NCBI GenBank assembly: GCA_016791425.1
Contig: JAEUMQ010000009.1
Span: forward strand, 121,007-185,006
DNA: 64,000 nt
Origin: Hyphomonadaceae bacterium
Lineage (GTDB): Bacteria; Pseudomonadota; Alphaproteobacteria; Caulobacterales; Aquidulcibacteraceae
Reading direction: 5' to 3'
Shown: positions 16,671-25,152 of the stretch, one piece after another
Position numbering within the stretch: the first letter of the stretch is position 1
How the letters are laid out: each line of letters opens with the position of its first letter
Program-made: the position numbers and the translations under genes
Notes under the pieces: generated by a model
The model's database searches: none
Seen by the model: the letters and a program-made list of their open reading frames with translations, nothing else
What the model was told of the DNA's origin: nothing

Positions 16671-17738
16671 ATGGAAGTGCGGGGGAGGCAGGTCGCGCTC
16701 TATGGGCGCTTCTCGCCGGGCGCGCGCGAGCGGCTCGCCGGCGAGATCGCGCGCCTGGGCGGCCTCTCCGCGCGCGACTTCACCCGCCGCTCCCACATCC
16801 TCGTCGTCGGCGCCGCCGCGGCGCGGCTGATCGACGGCGGCCAGCTCGTCACGCGTCTCAAGGATGCGCGCCTCCGCAGGAAGCAGGTCTTCGGCGAACG
16901 GCGCTTCGCGGCTCTGCTCCGCGGCGAGGCCGAGGCGCCCTGCGCGATGTATCCGCTGGCGAAGCTGGAGGGGCTCGAGCGCGACGCGCTGGAGATTCTG
17001 GCGGCGTTCGACATCATCCGCATCGAGCACGACGAGTGCCGCTTCATCGACGTCGCGACCTTGCGCACCGCCGCCGAGATCATCGAGGCCGGGCGGTCGC
17101 TCGGCGATGTCGTGCGCATCCTCGCCGCCGCGCGGGACCTGGCGCCCAAGGGACGGCGCAAGATCGTCATCGGCCCCACCGGCGAAGCGGCGCTGCAATG
17201 GGAGCAGGGCCTCACCACGCTCGAGGGGCAGTTCCTGCTGCCGCTCGATACCGAAGCCGGCTCGCTCGACGATCTCTTCGAGGCGGCCGCGCTGGCCGAA
17301 GCGGAGGAGAATTTCGAGGAGGCCGCCCGGCTCTACGATATGTGCGCGCGCGCCGACCGCAAGGACGCGATCGCGCCGTTCAATCTCGGGAACATGAAAT
17401 TGGCCTTGAACGCATGCGAAGAGGCGGTGATGGCCTATCGCACCGCGCTTGCGCGCGACGCGGGCTTTGTTGAGGCGCACTACAATCTGGCGCTCGTCTA
17501 CGAACGCATGAAGAAGCCGGATCGCGCGGCGGCGGAGTTGCAGCAGGTTCTCGCGCTCGACCCCGCGCATCTGGACGCCTTGTTCAATCTCGCGCAGCTC
17601 GATTTGCAGCGCGGCGATCTGAAGGCGGCCAAGGCGCGCTACGAGGACTATCTCGCCGGCGATCCGCCCCCCGATTGGGCCGCAAAGGCGCGCAAGGCGA
17701 TCATGTATTGCACCGCGCAGCTCGCGCGCACGGCTTAG
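16671..17738 (+). CDS. BRCT-like / MerR-like helix-turn-helix / TPR protein downstream of ku
   Basis: A 355-aa protein in three parts. Residues 1-75 look like a BRCT domain (GRQVALYGRFSPGARERLAGEIARLGG..TRRSHILVVG). Residues about 95-160 resemble a MerR-type winged-helix fold (LEILAAFDIIRIEHDECRFIDVATL and SLGDVVRILAAAR). Residues 205-350 hold three to four TPRs (AIAPFNLGNMKLALNACEEAVMAYRTAL, FVEAHYNLALVYERMKKPDRA). Domain calls are by pattern only. Position directly after ku on the same strand suggests a role tied to end joining or its control. The ATG at 16671 follows AAGGCTTGA, a poor ribosome-binding site. Confidence 0.8.
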   Translation: MEVRGRQVALYGRFSPGARERLAGEIARLGGLSARDFTRRSHILVVGAAAARLIDGGQLVTRLKDARLRRKQVFGERRFAALLRGEAEAPCAMYPLAKLEGLERDALEILAAFDIIRIEHDECRFIDVATLRTAAEIIEAGRSLGDVVRILAAARDLAPKGRRKIVIGPTGEAALQWEQGLTTLEGQFLLPLDTEAGSLDDLFEAAALAEAEENFEEAARLYDMCARADRKDAIAPFNLGNMKLALNACEEAVMAYRTALARDAGFVEAHYNLALVYERMKKPDRAAAELQQVLALDPAHLDALFNLAQLDLQRGDLKAAKARYEDYLAGDPPPDWAAKARKAIMYCTAQLARTA

Positions 17739-17756
17739 CGCCCCGCTCCCTCGGAG

Positions 17757-18893
17757 CTAGATCCTCGCGACGCGGATGAGCTCCGAGAGCGCGAGCGCGA
17801 TATGGTAGAACGAGCTCGCCGGCGCGGCCTCGTCCTTGAACGATCCGTCCGGATACCGCGTATCGCGCCAGAGGCCTGTGATCGGCGCATCGCAATAGAG
17901 CATGAGCGCGTCATAGGCTTGCGCGGCGCGCGCCGCGTCCGCCGCATCGCCGCTCTTCTCGAAGCGGACGAGATTGGCCTTCAATCGCTCCGTCTGCGGC
18001 CAGAGCCGCGCGTTGGCCGAGCGCACGCCGCCTTCGATCCAGGTCTCGTCGATCGCGACCCCGTCGCCGTTGACGCCGTGCGTTTCCCCGTGCGCATGCA
18101 GACGCTGCGCGAGGGGAGGCGTTTCCACGCCCGCGAGCCGCGCCCAGCGATCCATGAGCCAGGCCCATTCGAACTGGTGTCCCGGCTCCGTGATGCGTCC
18201 CTCGTCGCTGGGCGCCGGGCGAAGGTCGTCGGTGAAGTACTCGCGCAGTGCGCCGCGCTCCGCATCGATGAAGCGGTTCTCGCACAGGTTCACCAGAACG
18301 GTCGCCGCATCGAGATAGCGCGTTTGCTTTGTCGCCTCGTGCAGCGCCAGGAGCGCTTCAACGAGATGCATGTGCGGGTTCTGCCGACGGGGGAGGGCCG
18401 CGACGACCTCGCCTTCGCGAAAGCCGCCCGCCGGATGCCGCCAGGTTGCGTCGATCCACCCCCAGAGAGCCTCTGCCCGAGCGAGCAGGTCCGCGCGCTG
18501 GAGAGCCGCGCCCGCATGTGCGAGCGCAAGCATCGCGAACGCCGCGTCATAGAGGTCGCGCCTGGGATCGGACACCGCCCCTTCGGGGCCGAGCGCCGAC
18601 GCGGTTCCCCCATCGGGGCGCAGGACGCGAGCGAGAAGGACCTCGGCGCCGGCGGACGCGGCTTCGCGCCAGGGGCCGGGCCAGCCCAGCGTCCCGGCAA
18701 GGGCGTAGACGAAGGTCTGGCGGGCCTGCACCCGCGAGCGGCGCACGGTGTTGAGCGGCGTCCCGTCGAGCGCAAGCCGCTCGTGGAAGCACATGGTCCC
18801 GGCGTCGAAGCCCCGCGTCCACCAGAGCGGCAGGGCGTGGTTGAAGAGCCAAGCCTTCGCGTCTCGCGCGCGGCGCTGAAGGTCCGGGTGCAT
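17757..18893 (-). CDS. AGE (N-acylglucosamine 2-epimerase) family sugar isomerase/epimerase
   Basis: About 378 aa from ATG 18893 (MHPDLQRRARDAKAWLF); the open frame runs on to 19139 but the extra residues overlap the promoter region and the divergent GntR gene. An (alpha/alpha)6 barrel protein with family stretches QARQTFVYALAG, DLYDAAFAMLALAHA, RRQNPHMHLVEALLAL and EPGHQFEWAWLMDRW, which carry the conserved Arg/His/Glu/His active-site residues of AGE/mannose isomerases. Likely substrate is a hexose such as mannose/fructose or a disaccharide; not determinable here. Probably controlled by the adjacent GntR regulator. Confidence 0.88.
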   Translation of the reverse strand: MHPDLQRRARDAKAWLFNHALPLWWTRGFDAGTMCFHERLALDGTPLNTVRRSRVQARQTFVYALAGTLGWPGPWREAASAGAEVLLARVLRPDGGTASALGPEGAVSDPRRDLYDAAFAMLALAHAGAALQRADLLARAEALWGWIDATWRHPAGGFREGEVVAALPRRQNPHMHLVEALLALHEATKQTRYLDAATVLVNLCENRFIDAERGALREYFTDDLRPAPSDEGRITEPGHQFEWAWLMDRWARLAGVETPPLAQRLHAHGETHGVNGDGVAIDETWIEGGVRSANARLWPQTERLKANLVRFEKSGDAADAARAAQAYDALMLYCDAPITGLWRDTRYPDGSFKDEAAPASSFYHIALALSELIRVARI

Positions 18894-18962
18894 GCGAGCC
18901 TTAAACGCATGACTGCGCCGAAAGGCCAGAGCAAAACCGGCGCGCGGCCAGCCTGAGTGGAA

Positions 18963-18979
18963 ATCCAATGTCGCTGGAT
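18963..18979. promoter_or_regulatory. Inverted repeat ATCCA-N7-TGGAT in the AGE/GntR divergent promoter
   Basis: ATCCAATGTCGCTGGAT has 5-bp arms and lies about 20 bp left of a second copy of the half-site (TGCATCCAA at 18990-18998). Both are in the gap between the epimerase and the GntR gene and are plausible operator elements for that regulator. Confidence 0.4.
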
Positions 18980-18989
18980 CGCTGCACTT

Positions 18990-18998
18990 TGCATCCAA
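18990..18998 (+). promoter_or_regulatory. Candidate GntR half-site TGCATCCAA
   Basis: The 9-mer TGCATCCAA recurs exactly (inverted) at 22410-22418 before the CMD-family gene, and as the variant TTGTATCCAC before the CoA-transferase gene. Its position 92 bp before the GntR start fits autoregulation. Confidence 0.4.
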
Positions 18999-19089
18999 CC
19001 TGGCGTGGGCTAGCCTGATCGCCGGGCGCATGCCGTTCGCCGCCGGCGGGACACGGGTTCGCCGGACGCCGTGAAGCGAGAGAGCGGAT

Positions 19090-19755
19090 ATGGGCGAGGC
19101 GGTCGATAAGGCGTACAGGACGATCCGCGACGGCATCATGCGCGGCGCCTATCCGCAGGGCGCGCACATGACCGCGCAGGACCTGGCGTCCGCCATCGGC
19201 CTCTCCCGCACGCCGATCCGCGAGGCGATGCGCCGCCTGCATGCCGAAGGCCTCATCCAGATCATCCCCAATCGCGGCGCGTTCGTGAGCCAGTGGAGCC
19301 AGGTCGAAATCGAAGGCATGTACGACCTGCGCGTCCTGCTGGAGGGTTTCGCGGCCGAATGCGCTGCAAGACACGCCACGGAAGAGCAGATTGCGGAGCT
19401 GCGCCATTTGGCGGTCGAGATGCGCAGGCTGGTGCGGAAAGAGCCTGCGCCGCTCGATCAGGTCGCGCAGAACAACGACCGGTTCCACAAGACGATCCTG
19501 CGCGCGTCCGGCAATCCAAGGCTCGGCGACCTGCTCAGTTCGATCGTGGAGATGCCGCTCGTTCTCAGCACGTTTCGGCGCTACAGCGCCGAGGAATTGC
19601 GCCGCAGCGCCGATCAGCACGTCGAGCTCGTCTCGGCGATCGAGATGCGCGACCCAGCTTGGGCCCGCTCGGTGATGGCCGCGCACATTCTCTCCGCCCG
19701 CCGCACGCTCCTGCAATCGATCGCGCTCGCCGATGATCGGGGCGTCGACGGCTGA
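19090..19755 (+). CDS. GntR-family transcriptional regulator, FCD subfamily
   Basis: A 221-aa regulator. Residues 1-75 are the GntR winged helix (AYRTIRDGIMRGAYPQGAHMTAQDLASAIGLSRTPIREAMRRL). Residues 90-215 are an FCD ligand-binding bundle with the metal/acid ligands expected of the family (LRVLLEGFAAECAA, NDRFHKTIL, DQHVELVSAIE). FCD regulators sense small acids or sugar acids. Divergent from the epimerase and upstream of a CoA-transferase. ATG 19090 follows AGCGAGAGAGCGG. Likely controls both flanking units. Confidence 0.93.
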   Translation: MGEAVDKAYRTIRDGIMRGAYPQGAHMTAQDLASAIGLSRTPIREAMRRLHAEGLIQIIPNRGAFVSQWSQVEIEGMYDLRVLLEGFAAECAARHATEEQIAELRHLAVEMRRLVRKEPAPLDQVAQNNDRFHKTILRASGNPRLGDLLSSIVEMPLVLSTFRRYSAEELRRSADQHVELVSAIEMRDPAWARSVMAAHILSARRTLLQSIALADDRGVDG

Positions 19756-19782
19756 GGGCGCGCGCCTTGACGGCCTCGTCCA

Positions 19783-19795
19783 TTGTATCCACTAT
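19783..19795 (+). promoter_or_regulatory. Candidate GntR half-site variant TTGTATCCACTAT
   Basis: Lies in the 119-bp gap before the CoA-transferase gene and differs at one base from TGCATCCAA in its core. A TTGACG at 19768-19773 a few bases upstream could be a -35 element, placing the site over the promoter. Confidence 0.35.
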
Positions 19796-19874
19796 TTGCT
19801 GAGGGCCGTACGCTCCGCCGCGCCGCGCGTTTACACGATCTGCGCCGCCGCCTGGCCTGCACAAGAGAGGCCCA

Positions 19875-21098
19875 ATGAGCGCGACGTCAGCTCCCCAATC
19901 GGCGCCGGCAAGCGGTCCGCTCGCAGGTTTGCGCGTCATCGAGCTGGGCGTGCTGATCGCGGGGCCCTTCTGCGGCCAGCTGCTCGGCGATCTCGGCGCC
20001 GAAGTGATCAAGATCGAGCCGCCCGGCCAGCCCGATCCGTTGCGTGAATGGGGCGCGGTGCGCCCGGACGGCCACGGCCTCTGGTTCTCGATCATCGGCC
20101 GCAACAAGAAATGCGCCACGCTCGATCTGCGCAAGGAAGACGGCCAGCAGGTCCTGAAGGCGCTCATCGCCAAGGCCGACATCATCATCGAGAACTTCCG
20201 CCCCGGCACCATGGAGAAATGGGGGCTCGGCTATGACGAGCTGAAGAAGATCAATCCCGGGATCATCATGGTTCGTGTGTCCGGGTACGGACAAACCGGC
20301 CCCGCCTCGCACAAGGCCGGCTACGCCGCGGTCGGCGAGGCGATGGGCGGACTGCGCTATCTGATCGGCGAGCCTGATCGGCTGCCCGCACGCGCCGGCA
20401 TTTCGCTCGGCGACACGCTGGCGGCGATCTACGCGGCGCTCGGCGCGCTCGCCGCGCTCGAGCATCGCCGGCGCACCGGCTGCGGCCAAGTCGTCGACAG
20501 CGCCATCTACGAAGCCTGCCTCGCAGTGACCGAGAGCCTCGTCCCCGACTACCAGATGGGCGGTTTTGTCCGCGAGCGGACCGGCTCGTTCCTGCCGAAG
20601 ATCGCGCCCTCGAACATCTATCGCTCGAAGGATGGCATGCTCATCATCGCGGCGAACCAGGATTCCGTCTTCAAGCGCCTGGCCGAGGCGATGGGCAGAC
20701 CTGAGCTCGCCGCCGATCCGCGCTACGCCACCCACGGCGCGCGCGGCGACAACCAGCGCGAGCTCGACGAGCTTATCAACGGATGGGCCGGCGCCTTCAC
20801 CACCGATGAGCTGCTTGCGCGGTGCGAAGAGCACGCCGTGCCGAGCGGCAAGATCTATCGCGCGCCCGACATGCTCGACGATCCCCACTACAAGGCGCGC
20901 GAGGCGATCACCGCGGTGCGCCACGCGGCGCTCGGCGAGATCATGATGCCGAACGTCTTTCCGAAATTCTCCGAGACGCCCGGCGCCGTGCGCTGGGCCG
21001 CGCCCGAGCCCGGGCAGGACAATTCCTACGTCTACGGATCGCTGCTCGGCTATTCCGCGGCGGACATCTCGCGCCTGGAAGACAATGGCGTGATCTAG
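19875..21098 (+). CDS. CaiB/BaiF (family III) CoA-transferase
   Basis: A 407-aa family III CoA-transferase. N-terminal GLRVIELGVLIAGPFCGQLLGDLGAEVIKIEPP is the family Rossmann-like start; GISLGDTLAAIYAALGALAALEHR contains the catalytic Asp (within SLGDT); the C-terminal HAVPSGKIYRAPDMLDDPHYKAREA closes the interlocked-dimer fold. These enzymes move CoA between carboxylic acids. ATG 19875 follows AGAGAGGCCC. Probably regulated by the GntR just upstream. It shares its last four bases (CTAG) with the convergent reductase gene. Confidence 0.94.
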   Translation: MSATSAPQSAPASGPLAGLRVIELGVLIAGPFCGQLLGDLGAEVIKIEPPGQPDPLREWGAVRPDGHGLWFSIIGRNKKCATLDLRKEDGQQVLKALIAKADIIIENFRPGTMEKWGLGYDELKKINPGIIMVRVSGYGQTGPASHKAGYAAVGEAMGGLRYLIGEPDRLPARAGISLGDTLAAIYAALGALAALEHRRRTGCGQVVDSAIYEACLAVTESLVPDYQMGGFVRERTGSFLPKIAPSNIYRSKDGMLIIAANQDSVFKRLAEAMGRPELAADPRYATHGARGDNQRELDELINGWAGAFTTDELLARCEEHAVPSGKIYRAPDMLDDPHYKAREAITAVRHAALGEIMMPNVFPKFSETPGAVRWAAPEPGQDNSYVYGSLLGYSAADISRLEDNGVI

Positions 21099-21676
21099 CT
21101 CGTCGCGGTCGGCGTCTGGATGCGCGAGAGCACTTGCCGCGCCATGACCCCAACCATGTCGCGCACATTGCCGGGCTTGAGATCTCCGTCCGCCAGGAAC
21201 GGGCTGTCGTCGTGCGAGTTGATCGCGATGCCGGTCGGCGTGGGCCAGCCGCGCAGCGCATGCACGATGTCGCGCAGGGAAGAGAGGATGACGCCGCAGG
21301 CCTGCCAGCCGCCCGCCGTCACCACGAGCCCGACGGGGCGCCCGTCGAGATAGACGCGCGCGCCGCCGCGCAGGTCTTCCAGGAGATCGATCGCGTTCTT
21401 CACCAGCCCCGAAACCCCGCCATGATAGCCCGGCGTGCCGATCACGAGCCCATCGGCGCGGCGGACCGCCTCCACGAGCGCAGTCTGGCCGGGCGTGCGG
21501 TCGGGCTTCTCGGGCGCGTAATAGGGTAGGGCTGCGATCTCCGCGCCGCCGAACATCTGCGTTGCGGCGCCTTCGCGCTCGGTCGCCGCAAGCACGGCGC
21601 GCACCAGCCGGTCGCTGGTGGAGTTCGCCCGCGTGGTCCCGCCGATCCCGACGATGAAAGGCTTGGCTGCCTGCAT
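21095..21676 (-). CDS. NADPH-dependent FMN reductase family protein
   Basis: A 193-aa flavodoxin-like protein: PFIVGIGGTTRANSTSDRLVRAV is the phosphate-binding loop, and GTPGYHGGVSGLVKNAIDLLEDLR is the diagnostic stretch of SsuE/MsuE/chromate-reductase-like FMN reductases. It may supply reduced flavin to a monooxygenase or reduce quinone-type substrates. It is 15 bp after the CMD-family gene on the same strand, so the two likely form an operon. Its stop codon is interleaved with that of the CoA-transferase. Confidence 0.92.
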   Translation of the reverse strand: MQAAKPFIVGIGGTTRANSTSDRLVRAVLAATEREGAATQMFGGAEIAALPYYAPEKPDRTPGQTALVEAVRRADGLVIGTPGYHGGVSGLVKNAIDLLEDLRGGARVYLDGRPVGLVVTAGGWQACGVILSSLRDIVHALRGWPTPTGIAINSHDDSPFLADGDLKPGNVRDMVGVMARQVLSRIQTPTATS

Positions 21677-21691
21677 GCTGGTTTCTCGAGC

Positions 21692-22351
21692 CTACGTCTT
21701 CTTGTTCCAGGCGCCGCCGGCCCAATCCTCCGCGAGCTTGCCGTCCTTTGGAACGGGCACTTCGACGATCCGCTCGGGCACGTCATCGTACTCGAGCCGC
21801 AGCGCTTTGCACATCGTGGCGTGGAGATTGTAGCAGAGCGAATGGTAGGTGAGCTCAAGGATGTCCTCGTCGCTCATCTGCGCCTTGAGGGCGTCGAAAA
21901 TCTTGTCCGAGACCCGGCCGCGTTCCAGGACGAGCGCATCGACATAGGCCAGCACCGTCTTTTCGAACGGCGAGAAGGCCGCCGACGTCTGCCACGCGGT
22001 GATGTCCGCGATCTGCGCTTCGCTGAGGCCGTTCTTCCGGCTCGCCTTGCAATGCTGCGAGAAGACGAACTGGCTGCCGACGACGTATCCCGTGCGCAGG
22101 ATCGCGATCTCGCGGATCTTCGGATCGAGCTTGCTGACGACGGTGTCGGAGAACATGCCGAACATGCCGAATTGCGCAACCGCGTGATCGAAGATCGGCG
22201 GCGCGAGCGCCATCACCGTCCACCAATTGCCGGGCGTGCCGGTGGCGGTGCCGGGGGACTGCACCGGGTCGCGGTCGCCGAACAGCCGCTCATATTGCCT
22301 GGCGATGTTGGGCGCCGCGTCCGCGCGCGACACCTGCTTCAGACGGGGCAT
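21692..22351 (-). CDS. Carboxymuconolactone decarboxylase (CMD/AhpD-like) family protein
   Basis: A 219-aa protein with the CMD helical core: DPKIREIAILRTGYVVGSQFVFSQHCKASRKNGLSEAQIADI. Members include gamma-carboxymuconolactone decarboxylase and AhpD peroxidase. Here the AhpD CxxC is absent (single Cys in SQHCK), so AhpD-type thiol peroxidase activity is unlikely and a decarboxylase-like or unknown role is more probable. First gene of a two-gene minus-strand operon; the 9-mer TTGGATGCA lies about 60 bp upstream. Confidence 0.88.
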   Translation of the reverse strand: MPRLKQVSRADAAPNIARQYERLFGDRDPVQSPGTATGTPGNWWTVMALAPPIFDHAVAQFGMFGMFSDTVVSKLDPKIREIAILRTGYVVGSQFVFSQHCKASRKNGLSEAQIADITAWQTSAAFSPFEKTVLAYVDALVLERGRVSDKIFDALKAQMSDEDILELTYHSLCYNLHATMCKALRLEYDDVPERIVEVPVPKDGKLAEDWAGGAWNKKT

Positions 22352-22409
22352 GGCGGCTCCTATCGCTGTTGAGGATCGGAGACTATTGCATTCAGGCCCC
22401 CGATCAAGA

Positions 22410-22418
22410 TTGGATGCA
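22410..22418 (-). promoter_or_regulatory. Candidate GntR half-site (TGCATCCAA on minus strand)
   Basis: Exact reverse complement of the element at 18990-18998, placed 58-67 bp upstream of the CMD-family start. Shared motif links this operon with the GntR/AGE and CoA-transferase promoters. Confidence 0.4.
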
Positions 22419-22481
22419 GTTTCGGATGGCCGGGCCCGGGCCGCGGCTTGCCCCGCTTGGAAGGCGCGTGGTCTCTAAGAC

Positions 22482-24044
22482 CTAATGTCCGCCAGGCGCG
22501 CCCGGGCCGCCCATGCGGGCCGGCTTCGGCGTCAGCCAGACGAGCAGGGACACCCCGAGCAGCAGGCCGACGACGACCGCGAACATCTGGTTCGTCGCCA
22601 GCATCACGCTTTGGCCTTGCGTCAGCGCTTCCAGATTGGCCAGCGCCTGGTCGGGCGACAGCCCTTGCGCCTCCATCTGCGCGATCGCGTCGGCGCCGTT
22701 CGCCAGCCCGCCGACGACATCCGTCCGCATCGCGCTTGTGGCGTTGCCCCATGCGGTGGTGGCGACCGAGGCCCCGATGGCGCCGGCGATGGTCCGCGCG
22801 AAGGTGAGGAGCCCGGCCGCTCCGGCCAGCTCCTTGGGCGCCAGGCCGACGAACGCCATCGCCATGAGCGGAACGAAGAACAGCGGCATGAAGGCGCCAT
22901 GCATCAATTGCACGTGCGCCATCGAGCTGAACGACATCTGCGAGTAGAATTGCGTGCGCATGAACATCACGAACGCAAGGCCGACGATGCCCGCGAACGC
23001 GACGGCGCGCGCATCGAACTTGCTGATGAGCCTGGAGGCCACCGGCGCCATGGCGATGCCGAGCATCCCGTTGAAGGCGGTCAGGTTGCCGGCCCATTCG
23101 GCGGTGTATCCGAGATTGGTCTGCAGCCAGAGCGGAATGAGCACCAGCGACGCGAAGAAGATGCCCGACACCGCGGAGATCACCAGCGTCGAGACCGCGA
23201 ACGAGCGGTGCCGGAAGACCTTGAGATCGACGATCGGGTGCTCCGCGGTGAGCTCCCAGATGAGAAAGGCGACGAACCCGACCGCGGCAATGGCGAGGAG
23301 GGCGTTCACCTCCAAGGAATCGAACCAGTCCTTCTGGGCGCCGATATCGAGCGCCGTCTGCAGCGCGCCGATCCAGAGCACCATGAGGCCGAAGCCGACA
23401 TAATCGATCGGCCGCTTCATCGTCGGCGTCTCGTGCGATGCGAAGAGGCGCCACCCGATGAGAACCGCGAAGATCGCCACCGGGATGTTGATGTAGAACG
23501 CCCATTCCCATCCCAGATTGTCGGCGATGAAGCCGCCGAGGAAGGGACCGAGCACGGGCGCCACGATCACCGTGGAGGCCCACATCGCGACCGCCGCCGG
23601 ATAGTGCTTCTTCGGCACGACCTGAGCCAGCAGCGCTTGCGAAAGCGGCATCATCGGGCCTGCCGCGAGCCCCTGCAGGATACGAAAGAACACCAGCATC
23701 GGCAGCGACATCGCCAGCCCGCACATGAACGATGTCACGCCGAAAGCCGCCATCGAGACGAGGAAGACGCGCACCGATCCGAACCGCTGCGCCAGCCACC
23801 CGGTCAGCGGGATCGTGATCGCTTCGGCCACCGCGAAAAAGGTGATGACCGACGTGCCCTCGTTCGGCGACACCGCGAGCGCGCCGGCGATGTGCGGCAG
23901 CGCGACATTGGCGATGCTGATGTCGAGCATCGCCATGAAGTTGGCCATGGCCAGAACGAAGACCGCCAGCACGAGCATGGCGCCTTCCAACGCGCGGGGT
24001 TCTCGCGCGGCCCCAGAAGCAGCGGCGGAGGCGGCGCCTGCCAT
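22482..24044 (-). CDS. DHA2-family MFS multidrug transporter (EmrB-like)
   Basis: A 520-aa, 14-helix transporter starting at ATG 24044 (MAGAASAAASGA..); an open frame extends upstream to 24980 but that part overlaps the HlyD gene and is not coding. Family motifs: MAMLDISIANVALPHIAGAL in helix 1, WLAQRFGSVRVF (motif A), QGLAAGPMMPLSQALL (motif B) and VLGPFLGGFIADNLGWEWAFYINIP (motif C region). Exports hydrophobic compounds with proton antiport through the partner HlyD adaptor and outer-membrane factor. It is 8 bp after the HlyD gene. Confidence 0.94.
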   Translation of the reverse strand: MAGAASAAASGAAREPRALEGAMLVLAVFVLAMANFMAMLDISIANVALPHIAGALAVSPNEGTSVITFFAVAEAITIPLTGWLAQRFGSVRVFLVSMAAFGVTSFMCGLAMSLPMLVFFRILQGLAAGPMMPLSQALLAQVVPKKHYPAAVAMWASTVIVAPVLGPFLGGFIADNLGWEWAFYINIPVAIFAVLIGWRLFASHETPTMKRPIDYVGFGLMVLWIGALQTALDIGAQKDWFDSLEVNALLAIAAVGFVAFLIWELTAEHPIVDLKVFRHRSFAVSTLVISAVSGIFFASLVLIPLWLQTNLGYTAEWAGNLTAFNGMLGIAMAPVASRLISKFDARAVAFAGIVGLAFVMFMRTQFYSQMSFSSMAHVQLMHGAFMPLFFVPLMAMAFVGLAPKELAGAAGLLTFARTIAGAIGASVATTAWGNATSAMRTDVVGGLANGADAIAQMEAQGLSPDQALANLEALTQGQSVMLATNQMFAVVVGLLLGVSLLVWLTPKPARMGGPGAPGGH

Positions 24045-24052
24045 GCGTCGGC

Positions 24053-25141
24053 TCAGCGGCTCACGTCGATGACGGCGCGCATGGAGAGGCCGACGCGCAG
24101 GGGATGTGCGGCGACCTCCGACGGATCGAGCGTGATCCGCACCGGCACGCGCTGCACGACTTTGATCCAATTGCCGGTGGCGTTCTGCGCCGGGATGATC
24201 GCGAACGCCGAGCCGGTGCCTCCTCCGAGGCCCGCCACGCGCCCGTGGAAGACGACGCCGTCGCCATAAAGATCGGAGGTGAGCCGCACCGGTTGTCCGA
24301 CCCGCATGCGCCGCAGCTGCACCTCTTTGAAGTTCGCATCGACATAGGCCTGCGCGAGCGGCGCAATTCCCATCAGCCGCGCGCCCGGCTCGACCTTCTG
24401 GCCGATCTGCACATGGTTCTGCACCACGACGCCGTCGATCGGCGCGATGATCCGCGTGCGCGCGAGATCGAGGCGCGCCGCGTCGAGCGCTGCGCGCGCA
24501 GCGAGGCTTTCGGGATGGTTGTCGACGGTTGCGCCGTGCGTAAGCGCCCGCCTGGCCGCAAGGGCCTGGCGCGCCGCAGCGAGGTTGGCTGTGGCCGCAT
24601 CGCGCGTCGCGCGCGCCGCCGTCAGCTCTTCGTCTGACACCGCCCCTGTCGAGGCGAGCCGGTCGCGGCGCTCGAAATCGAGGCGCGCGCGCTCCACATC
24701 CGCCTGCCGGCTGGCTGCCTGCGCGGCCGCGGCGGATTCTTCGGCGTAATATTGCTGCACGCGCTGCAGCGTCTGGCGGTACTCCGCGTCCGCGCGCGCC
24801 ACCGCGAGCTCTGCGTCCGCCGGATCGATGACGACGAGCAGATCGCCTTTGCGGACCGGCTGCGTCTCCGAGACCGCCGTTTCCTTGACCAGGCCCGAGA
24901 CCTGCGCGCTGATCTGCGCGGTCGAGGCCCCGACATAGGCGTTGTCCGTGCTCACATAATGCGAGCCGATGAAGGCCCAATAGAGCCCGATCCCGATGAG
25001 CGCGACCGTGACGAGCCCGCCAAGGCCGAGCAGCAGACGCCGGCGCAGGTCATGTCGACGAGTGACTGCGCGCGCGATGTCATCGACGTCTGCGAAGCGC
25101 GTTTCAGCTTCTGGTTCGGGGTGTCTGATGTCGTCTGCCAT
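24053..25141 (-). CDS. HlyD/EmrA-family periplasmic adaptor (membrane fusion) protein
   Basis: About 362 aa from ATG 25141 (MADDIRHPEPEAETRF), preceded by GAGGGA; a TTG at 25156 is a longer alternative. One N-terminal transmembrane helix (residues about 35-55), then lipoyl half-motifs (TAQISAQVSGLVKETAVSETQPVRKGDLLVVID), an alanine-rich coiled-coil hairpin (residues about 110-210), and the second lipoyl half (RIIAPIDGVVVQNHVQIGQKVEPGARLM). It bridges EmrB-like pump and outer-membrane factor. Middle gene of the efflux operon. Confidence 0.94.
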   Translation of the reverse strand: MADDIRHPEPEAETRFADVDDIARAVTRRHDLRRRLLLGLGGLVTVALIGIGLYWAFIGSHYVSTDNAYVGASTAQISAQVSGLVKETAVSETQPVRKGDLLVVIDPADAELAVARADAEYRQTLQRVQQYYAEESAAAAQAASRQADVERARLDFERRDRLASTGAVSDEELTAARATRDAATANLAAARQALAARRALTHGATVDNHPESLAARAALDAARLDLARTRIIAPIDGVVVQNHVQIGQKVEPGARLMGIAPLAQAYVDANFKEVQLRRMRVGQPVRLTSDLYGDGVVFHGRVAGLGGGTGSAFAIIPAQNATGNWIKVVQRVPVRITLDPSEVAAHPLRVGLSMRAVIDVSR

Positions 25142-25152
25142 GTCGGCGTCCC

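Noticed and set aside
17757..19139. Longer start for the AGE epimerase (460 aa)
   Set aside because: The extra 82 residues overlap the divergent GntR gene and its promoter and have no family similarity.
22482..24980. Apparent 832-aa fusion of a long leader to the EmrB transporter
   Set aside because: The upstream part is out of frame with, and overlaps, the HlyD adaptor gene; the transporter has a normal start at 24044.
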